Below, one piece after another: positions 6,719 to 11,835 of a stretch of 11,835 nucleotides of DNA. Position numbers and translations under genes: made by a program. The DNA comes from an uncultured Bacteroidales bacterium. Lineage in GTDB: Bacteria > Bacteroidota > Bacteroidia > Bacteroidales > Tenuifilaceae. The DNA lies in the NCBI GenBank assembly GCA_937915475.1, contig CALGIR010000340.1, positions 1 to 11,835 of the forward strand, written 5' to 3'. Every line of letters begins with the position of its first letter. Positions within the stretch are counted from its first letter, which is position 1. Below the pieces are notes generated by a model, which was given only the letters and a program-made list of their open reading frames with translations, searched no databases and was not told the DNA's origin.

Positions 6719-6736
6719 TAATGAGAATAATCATTA
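6719..6736. promoter_or_regulatory. Dyad TAATGA-N6-TCATTA, possible operator
   Basis: The six-base arms TAATGA (6719-6724) and TCATTA (6731-6736) are perfect inverted repeats around a six-base spacer. The left half, AATAATGAGAAT, resembles a Fur-box half (GATAATGATAAT, 10 of 12 identical), but the right half is offset. It lies between the two divergent promoters. The regulator is unknown, and chance in AT-rich DNA is possible. Confidence 0.25.
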
Positions 6737-6832
6737 GTAACTTGTTTTATATTGGTTTAGTTTGAAAATATAGTAAATAACATCAAAAACATGCTTAGTG
6801 AACTGAATAATAAAAAACACATTCAAAATCTG

Positions 6833-6840
6833 TATATTTG
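6833..6840 (+). promoter_or_regulatory. Candidate Bacteroidota -7 element of cysS (TATATTTG)
   Basis: TATATTTG is an exact TAnnTTTG match 51 bp upstream of the cysS ATG. The upstream -33 region is A-rich without a clear TTG. Initiation just downstream would give a leader of about 45 nt. Confidence 0.5.
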
Positions 6841-6891
6841 TCTTCAATTTATTGAGTTTTTTCATGTATAAACAAATCTTAGATTTTCAGA

Positions 6892-8355
6892 ATGAACATT
6901 ACACTTTTTAACACCCTTACCCGAAAAAAAGAAGAGTTTAAGCCAATAAACCCACCATATGTGGGGATGTATGTATGCGGACCAACGGTATACGGCGATC
7001 CACATTTAGGGCATGCCCGACCTGCAATTACTTTCGATTTGCTCTTCCGATTGCTAAAACACCTCGACTATAAAGTTCGCTATGTTAGGAACATTACCGA
7101 TGTGGGCCATTTAGAGAATGATGCCGATGAGGGTGAAGATAAAATTGCCAAAAAAGCAAGGTTGGAACAGCTCGAGCCCATGGAGGTTGTGCAGTACTAT
7201 ACCTATCGATACCATGATGCCATGAGAGTGCTTAACGCTTTGCCACCAAGCATTGAACCACGAGCAAGTGGGCACATTATTGAACAGATTGAGCTGATAA
7301 AGAAAATTCTTACCAATGGTTTTGCCTACGAGAGCAATGGATCAGTTTATTTTGATGTTGAGCGATACAATAAACAGTATAACTACGGTAAACTTTCGGG
7401 TCGTGTGCTTGAGGATATGCTGGCTGCTACCCGCGAATTAGATGGACAGGAGGAGAAGCGAAATAGTGTGGATTTTGCCCTTTGGAAAAAGGCCGATTCC
7501 GATCATATCATGCGTTGGCCATCTCCCTGGAGTGATGGTTTTCCTGGTTGGCACGCTGAGTGTTCTGCTATGAGTATTAAGTATCTGGGAGAACCATTCG
7601 ATATCCATGGAGGCGGGATGGATTTGTTATTTCCACATCATGAGTGCGAAATAGCACAAAGCGTTGCCGCTAGTGGTAAAGAGGCTGTTAAGTATTGGGT
7701 ACACAATAACATGGTTACCATCAATGGACAAAAGATGGGCAAGTCGCTTGGCAATTTTATTAACCTTGAAGAACTTTTTACCGGGAGCCATAAGTTGCTG
7801 GAGCAAGCCTATAGCCCAATGACCATACGTTTTTTTATGCTTCAGGCACAGTACCGCTCTACCCTCGATTTTTCGAATGAGGCTCTACAGGCTGCAGAGA
7901 AGGGGTTAGACCGTTTGCTTGCAGCCGAAAAAACATTATCAAAAATTAAACCTACTGAAAATTCGTCAGTTGATGTGAGTAGGCTAAGAGATGAAGCACT
8001 AGAAGCGTTGTGCGATGATTTAAATAGTCCGATTGCAATTGCAGTTCTGTTCGATTGGGTTCGAATAATCAACTCGTTGGCAGAGGGAAAGGAAACCATT
8101 ACCGAAGGTGATCTTAAAACCCTTGAGGCAACCTATAGCACCTTGGTACACGATGTTCTTGGTCTGGAGAACAATCAAACTGAGGGCTCGGAGCATGCCG
8201 AGTTGACAGGTAAACTTATTGAGATGCTGCTGGAGATGCGCGTGCAGGCAAAGACCGATAAGGATTATGCCACATCGGACAAGATTCGCGATGAGCTAAA
8301 TAAACTTGGGGTAAAGGTTATGGATAGGAAAGATGGCTTTGATTGGGAGGTGTAG
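6892..8355 (+). CDS. cysS: Cysteinyl-tRNA synthetase
   Basis: This class I aminoacyl-tRNA synthetase of 487 residues charges tRNA-Cys with cysteine in the cytoplasm. The catalytic Rossmann domain shows MYVCGPTVYGDPHLGHARP (26-44) with the HIGH motif as HLGH (38-41) and the KMSKS motif as KMGKS (281-285). The zinc ligands that recognise the cysteine thiol are C29, C224 (in GWHAECSAMS), H249 and E253 (in FPHHECE), with spacing identical to the E. coli enzyme. The C-terminal helical domain ends with the usual TSDKIRDELNKLGVKVMDRKDG segment. Length is close to the norm of about 460-495. It appears monocistronic, with its own -7 element, and is followed by a 273-bp gap containing a racemase relic. 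Identity is certain. Confidence 0.98.
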   Translation: MNITLFNTLTRKKEEFKPINPPYVGMYVCGPTVYGDPHLGHARPAITFDLLFRLLKHLDYKVRYVRNITDVGHLENDADEGEDKIAKKARLEQLEPMEVVQYYTYRYHDAMRVLNALPPSIEPRASGHIIEQIELIKKILTNGFAYESNGSVYFDVERYNKQYNYGKLSGRVLEDMLAATRELDGQEEKRNSVDFALWKKADSDHIMRWPSPWSDGFPGWHAECSAMSIKYLGEPFDIHGGGMDLLFPHHECEIAQSVAASGKEAVKYWVHNNMVTINGQKMGKSLGNFINLEELFTGSHKLLEQAYSPMTIRFFMLQAQYRSTLDFSNEALQAAEKGLDRLLAAEKTLSKIKPTENSSVDVSRLRDEALEALCDDLNSPIAIAVLFDWVRIINSLAEGKETITEGDLKTLEATYSTLVHDVLGLENNQTEGSEHAELTGKLIEMLLEMRVQAKTDKDYATSDKIRDELNKLGVKVMDRKDGFDWEV

Positions 8356-8442
8356 AAGTATTAGAACTGCTTATGTAAACATGGCAACGATTTTTGGGAA
8401 TAACTACTAATTTACCTATCTTATAAATCTGACAATAAATAC

Positions 8443-8559
8443 ATGAGGACAATTGGCTTTATCGGTGGTATGAGTTGGGAATCATTCATAGTTTACAACT
8501 AGGTTGCCAACAGAAAGGTAGGGAAGTTGTCTGTCGATTCCGTTTGTGTAAGAGCATAA
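8443..8559 (+). pseudogene. Remnant of an aspartate/glutamate racemase-family gene
   Basis: From ATG 8443 the frame reads MRTIGFIGGMSWESFIVYN, then TAG at 8500-8502. The first 14 residues match the characteristic start of the aspartate/glutamate racemase family (MKTIGLIGGMSWEST in typical members). Reading on in the same frame gives VANRKVGKLSVDSVCVRA and TAA at 8557-8559, which weakly follows the family's next segment (YYRLINE...). Intact members are about 230 residues, so nearly all of the gene is gone before the sirtuin start at 8629. A decayed, internally deleted gene explains this better than chance. Confidence 0.7.
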
Positions 8560-8628
8560 TGCTTGCGGTCGGGTGGACACTGAAGAAGGTAAGATTGGAT
8601 AAATAGTTAAACCTAAAATTTAAATAAA

Positions 8629-9315
8629 ATGAAAAAACTAGTTGTACTTACTGGGGCTGGTATATCGGCCGAGAGCGGGATTAAAACTTTCCGCGAAATG
8701 GGGGGATTGTGGGAGGAGTACGATGTGATGGAGGTTGCCAGTCCAGAAGGATGGCAAAAAGACCCCGAATTGGTAACCCGTTTTTACAACGATCGTCGTA
8801 AGGAACTTTTTACTGTTGAGCCAAACCGTGGGCATATTGATCTTGCTGAGGCCGAGAAAGAGTTTGATGTTCATATTATTACGCAAAATGTTGATAATTT
8901 GCATGAGCGTGCTGGTAGCACAAAGGTAATGCACCTGCATGGTGAGCTAACCATAGCCCGATCGAGTGTTGATGAATATTTGTTATATGATATTGGCAAC
9001 AAGGATATTAAAATTGGCGACAAGTGCGAAAAGGGTTCGCAACTCCGACCCCATATTGTATGGTTTGGCGAGGCTGTACCCATGATTCCCGAGGCAGCTC
9101 GAATTGTGGCGCAAGCCGATATATTTGCTGTGGTGGGAACATCGCTTAATGTGTATCCAGCTGCGGGATTATTGGATTCTGCCCCAAGGAATATTCCCGT
9201 ATTTCTGATTGATCCCAACGATGTGCCAGTTCACTCACGCTTCGATGTTACATTTATTAAGGAACCCGCTTCAAAAGGTGTAACTAAGATGTTGGAGATG
9301 ATTAGGGGAAAGTAA
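8629..9315 (+). CDS. cobB: NAD-dependent protein deacylase (sirtuin, CobB/SIRT5 class)
   Basis: This 228-residue sirtuin removes acyl groups from protein lysines using NAD+. It has the NAD-binding GAGISAESGIKTFR (9-22), TQNVDNLHERAG (85-96), the catalytic H104 in HLHGE, RPHIVWFGEAVP (140-151) and VVGTSLNVYPAAG (168-180). Y53 and R56 in FYNDRR correspond to the Tyr/Arg pair that favours succinyl or malonyl over acetyl groups in CobB and SIRT5. The small domain lacks the usual four zinc cysteines: the first pair is replaced by ARSSVDE and only C133 remains. From memory, close homologues in other Bacteroidota also lack these cysteines, so this is likely a lineage trait rather than damage. The start is followed immediately by the beta strand of the Rossmann fold. 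It lies 69 bp after the racemase relic and 79 bp before the beta-barrel gene, with no known functional link to either. Confidence 0.95.
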   Translation: MKKLVVLTGAGISAESGIKTFREMGGLWEEYDVMEVASPEGWQKDPELVTRFYNDRRKELFTVEPNRGHIDLAEAEKEFDVHIITQNVDNLHERAGSTKVMHLHGELTIARSSVDEYLLYDIGNKDIKIGDKCEKGSQLRPHIVWFGEAVPMIPEAARIVAQADIFAVVGTSLNVYPAAGLLDSAPRNIPVFLIDPNDVPVHSRFDVTFIKEPASKGVTKMLEMIRGK

Positions 9316-9394
9316 TAAAGAGCAACAATTAATTCTCTTCGATATATCATGCTGAAAGGATCATTTTTTAGGGTAAAAACTTAAAACCTATGTT

Positions 9395-10009
9395 ATGTAT
9401 AAACCACTGCTTTTTTTGCTGCTTGCTTTTTCTCCTTTACTAGTTATCTCACAAGATTTTACTGGGGGTGTTTTGGGTGGTATGGCAATGACACAAGTTG
9501 ACGGTGATGGACTTGGAGGCTATCATAGAGTAGGTGCTGTTGCTGGCGTTTGGGTAAGCCGATCGTTTTCGAGAACCATATCGGTACGAACAGAGTTAAA
9601 GTTTATACAAAAAGGAAGTTACAGAAGATTTACCGATGGGGGAGGAGGAACAATTGGGGAGTATAATCTGAGGCTGAACTATACTGAGATGCCATTTTTG
9701 CTCGAGTATCACTTCAGGGATAATATAATTCCGTTTGCAGGCATTTCGGTGGGTTACCTGTGGAAATCGATTGAAAAAAATGATGGGTATGAAAACCCGA
9801 TTGAGGATGATACCCGTTTTAAAAAAGCAGAACTTGCAGCTCATGCAGGAGTAGAGTATATGCTGAATAGTAGTTTTAGCTTGTGCGCCACATTCTCCTA
9901 TTCGGTTTTACCCGTTCGCAGGAATACAGGCGATGTTATTGACTTTTGGACTTTCAATTTTGGTCAGTTTAATAACGTGCTGCAGCTGTATTTACGCTAT
10001 CATTTTTAG
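9395..10009 (+). CDS. Outer-membrane beta-barrel protein (PorT/OMP_b-brl type)
   Basis: This 204-residue protein begins with a signal peptide: short basic start, hydrophobic LLFLLLAFSPLLVI, and cleavage near residue 19-20 (ISQ). The mature part consists of alternating amphipathic strands of barrel type, such as VRTELKFIQKGS, LRLNYTEMPFLLEYHF, IIPFAGISVGYLW and FSLCATFSYSVLPV. It ends in LQLYLRYHF, with the C-terminal aromatic residue expected for outer-membrane insertion by the BAM complex. The pattern fits the PorT-like beta-barrel families abundant in Bacteroidota, many of unknown function. The barrel probably has 8-10 strands (inference). The specific role is unknown, and family membership rests on pattern rather than a unique motif. 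Confidence 0.8.
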   Translation: MYKPLLFLLLAFSPLLVISQDFTGGVLGGMAMTQVDGDGLGGYHRVGAVAGVWVSRSFSRTISVRTELKFIQKGSYRRFTDGGGGTIGEYNLRLNYTEMPFLLEYHFRDNIIPFAGISVGYLWKSIEKNDGYENPIEDDTRFKKAELAAHAGVEYMLNSSFSLCATFSYSVLPVRRNTGDVIDFWTFNFGQFNNVLQLYLRYHF

Positions 10010-10131
10010 GCTTATAGTTTCTTTAAATGTTACTATGAACTAAGTAGAGAAGTGAAAGGTCTAAGAATTTTCAAGTTTAGCGTAGGGAATTCTGCCCCAA
10101 AAGTTTCGTAAATGAGTGTTGTGTAGCGTAC

Positions 10132-11733
10132 TTATTTTAAATCATAATCCATATTGTCCTCCAATATCCTAGGCCTTTCGGAGTTAAATTCTTGGTTAAA
10201 TACACTTCTAGTCTTAGCGTACGCTTTGTAGTCTATATCGTTCAAATCGATTATGGAATGGAATAGATCATCACTTATAAAAGGCAAATCCTTATTTGAT
10301 AGGATAGTTTGCTCCTTATTGCTATAATATTTCTTATATCCTGATGAAAGCCAAACAATGAAAGGAATTTCTACATTTGATTTTGGTATTGATCCGGAAT
10401 AATCATGCCCCACATTATCGTTCTCATCATATACATTTTCACCATGGTCAGAAAGGTAAATGCAGGAACATATAGGCTTGCTCCTTTTTAAACAATACGA
10501 ATCTAAAATATTCAGCAGGCTATCCACTATAAAATCATTATATAAAACCGAATTATCATACTCATTAATAATTTTCTCTTTCTTAGTAGAGTAATCAGTG
10601 AATATATTGTACTCAGCAGGATACCTTTTTGAGTAAGAGGAGTGGCTTCCCATTAAATGAATAACTATGAACTTATTCTTTGTACTTGCATTTAATGCCG
10701 AGTAAAATGGTTGGAAAAGTCGCTCATCATAAGATGACAAGTAAGTGCTTTCAAATGATGTGTTTCCATGGTTGTTTGCAAAAACTGAAATATCGGAGGT
10801 TTGAGCCAAGTTGAAGGTAGCGTTATCCCAAATGCCTATTGGCGATTGGTTTGACAACCAAATAGTTTTAAAATCTAATGAGTAAAAAATATCAATTAAG
10901 CTGATACTCTTATCAAAACCCATTTTATTCTCTAGGTTCGATTCAGTTAATGCCGATAACACTGAACCTATAGTGTTTGAGAATGGACTAACAACATTAC
11001 TATAAACTATTATATCATCCCTTTTTTCAAGTTTAGGATTTGTTTTTTTTGAATAATTATACAACGACATATGATTCCTATTGCACGACTCACCTATAAT
11101 TAGCACAAAAACATGTTGTTCTAATTCTGATGATTTAAGTTTAGCTTCAATGCTTACAACTTTCCTTTTCTTTAAAGCGCTGTACGATTTAATCTCAGCA
11201 GCAAAAGAAATTAGCGCCTTTGTTGTTTGGGGCGTTCCCTTTCTAACCAAATTGCCATGAATTAAACTTTCTGATAGGAATATCACAGAGAAGGTCAATA
11301 TTGCGGCAATGATATATTTGCTTTTGGGGTATATTTTAACAGGTTTTATATTTTTAATAGCAACGATAAACAAGAATATATATGGAATAATTAAAAGCAT
11401 TAAAAAGCTGGATTTTAATTCCATAAACTCTTTAGCCTCGCTAATATTTGTATTTAGCAATACAAATAAGCTGGATGCAGTAATTGGCCCTTTTAGAATT
11501 AGCAGATGACATAGGTTAATGAAACCGCCCATAAAAAGAGCAGTGACAGCAATTCTATAAATAAACTTCTTTTTTGTTATCAGATAGGGTAAAGTAAATA
11601 AAGGAATCCAGCAGCAGAGTATAACCAACTCGCGACTATCGTAAATGCTATAATTGACAAATAATGAGACTATTTGCACAAACAGAATCATTAATAAGAG
11701 AAGTGGAGGATATATTTGCCCTAATGTTCTCAT
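10132..11733 (-). CDS. Phosphoethanolamine transferase (EptA/CptA-like, sulfatase fold)
   Basis: This 533-residue inner-membrane enzyme likely transfers phosphoethanolamine from phosphatidylethanolamine to lipid A or LPS core. About five N-terminal membrane helices (near 8-28, 34-52, 58-80, 108-127 and 139-157) precede a periplasmic alkaline-phosphatase/sulfatase-like domain. Metal and catalytic residues are recognisable: E215 in LIIGESCNRNHMSLY, the nucleophile T254 in SPFSNTIGSVLSAL (39 residues after the Glu, the same spacing as E246/T285 in MCR-1), H359 and H364 in HLMGSH, D429/H430 in YLSDHGEN, and H443 in VGHDY. The sequence GES followed by NHMSLYNYSKKTNP is closer to the CptA/EptC type than to EptA. 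The acceptor cannot be read from sequence. The gene looks more AT-rich than its neighbours and stands alone, convergent to the beta-barrel gene. In other bacteria such enzymes lower susceptibility to cationic peptides. Confidence 0.9.
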   Translation of the reverse strand: MRTLGQIYPPLLLLMILFVQIVSLFVNYSIYDSRELVILCCWIPLFTLPYLITKKKFIYRIAVTALFMGGFINLCHLLILKGPITASSLFVLLNTNISEAKEFMELKSSFLMLLIIPYIFLFIVAIKNIKPVKIYPKSKYIIAAILTFSVIFLSESLIHGNLVRKGTPQTTKALISFAAEIKSYSALKKRKVVSIEAKLKSSELEQHVFVLIIGESCNRNHMSLYNYSKKTNPKLEKRDDIIVYSNVVSPFSNTIGSVLSALTESNLENKMGFDKSISLIDIFYSLDFKTIWLSNQSPIGIWDNATFNLAQTSDISVFANNHGNTSFESTYLSSYDERLFQPFYSALNASTKNKFIVIHLMGSHSSYSKRYPAEYNIFTDYSTKKEKIINEYDNSVLYNDFIVDSLLNILDSYCLKRSKPICSCIYLSDHGENVYDENDNVGHDYSGSIPKSNVEIPFIVWLSSGYKKYYSNKEQTILSNKDLPFISDDLFHSIIDLNDIDYKAYAKTRSVFNQEFNSERPRILEDNMDYDLK

Positions 11734-11795
11734 CCGAAAGGATTATTATAATGCCCTAACTTGTATGTAGCTATTAAGTGGTTCTATTCTATATA

Positions 11796-11818
11796 ACTTT
11801 CCACTAGCGTCCGAAAGT
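11796..11818. repeat. Small inverted repeat upstream of the phosphoethanolamine transferase gene
   Basis: ACTTTC (11796-11801) and GAAAGT (11813-11818) are perfect six-base arms around an 11-base loop that includes CTAG. It lies 63-85 bp upstream of the transferase start codon, read on the - strand. It could be an operator, a leader hairpin or the edge of a mobile sequence. Nothing decides between these. Confidence 0.25.
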
Positions 11819-11835
11819 CTGTTTTTTAAAAAGCC

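Larger units (their letters stand above)
6544..6891. other. 348-bp AT-rich divergent intergenic region with promoters
   Basis: The region separates the leftward yfiR-like/chemoreceptor unit from rightward cysS. It is strongly AT-rich and encodes no recognisable protein. It holds a candidate -7 element for each direction (6630-6637 on the - strand, 6833-6840 on the + strand) and a dyad TAATGA-N6-TCATTA at 6719-6736. Confidence 0.6.

Noticed and set aside
10010..10131. Terminator between the beta-barrel gene and the convergent transferase gene
   Set aside because: No GC-rich stem followed by a T-run was found on either strand.
10132..11733. Loss of the transferase nucleophile, suggested by Cys in GESCNR
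   Set aside because: The nucleophile is not in this motif; T254 lies 39 residues after E215 with the expected spacing, so the active site looks intact.

Overview
The window looks like a piece of a Bacteroidota chromosome, possibly from the Bacteroidales/Marinilabiliales side (the lineage is inferred). The evidence is moderately AT-rich DNA, weak or absent Shine-Dalgarno sequences, several -7 elements of the Bacteroidota type (TAnnTTTG), a PorT-type outer-membrane beta-barrel, a YfiR/DUF4154 protein, and a class III sirtuin without zinc cysteines. No rRNA, tRNA, CRISPR array or intact mobile element was seen.

Left part (1-4250, all + strand). It opens with the 3' part of an MscS-type mechanosensitive channel gene whose frame is crossed by an in-frame TAG. 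A regulatory-looking spacer follows, with three copies of a GTTA(A)GCAAAT motif about 75 bp apart. Next is a NYN-domain putative nuclease fused to a cold-shock-like RNA-binding domain, then two nucleotide-sugar enzymes: UDP-glucose 4-epimerase (galE) and dTDP-glucose 4,6-dehydratase (rfbB). These two probably supply activated sugars for surface polysaccharide, although no glycosyltransferases or other rfb genes are in view. A 42-bp perfect palindrome acts as a bidirectional terminator between rfbB and the convergent next unit.

Middle part (4255-6543, - strand). A two-gene unit encodes a periplasmic YfiR-like protein followed, 15 nt later, by a methyl-accepting chemotaxis protein. The pairing suggests that the YfiR-like protein feeds a periplasmic signal into the receptor.

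Right part (6544-10009, + strand). A 348-bp AT-rich divergent spacer leads to cysS (cysteinyl-tRNA synthetase). Between cysS and the sirtuin gene lies a short, stop-containing remnant of an aspartate/glutamate racemase-family gene. The sirtuin is of the CobB/SIRT5 desuccinylase type. An outer-membrane beta-barrel protein follows.

The window ends with a convergent (- strand) phosphoethanolamine transferase of the EptA/CptA type. It is a five-TM inner-membrane enzyme with a periplasmic sulfatase-fold domain, expected to decorate lipid A or LPS core. It looks more AT-rich than its neighbours.

Most of the window is housekeeping and envelope functions. No clear new multi-gene system was found. 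The items most worth a second look are the YfiR-chemoreceptor pair, the NYN-CSD fusion, the racemase relic, the interrupted mscS gene, and the repeated motif upstream of the NYN gene.
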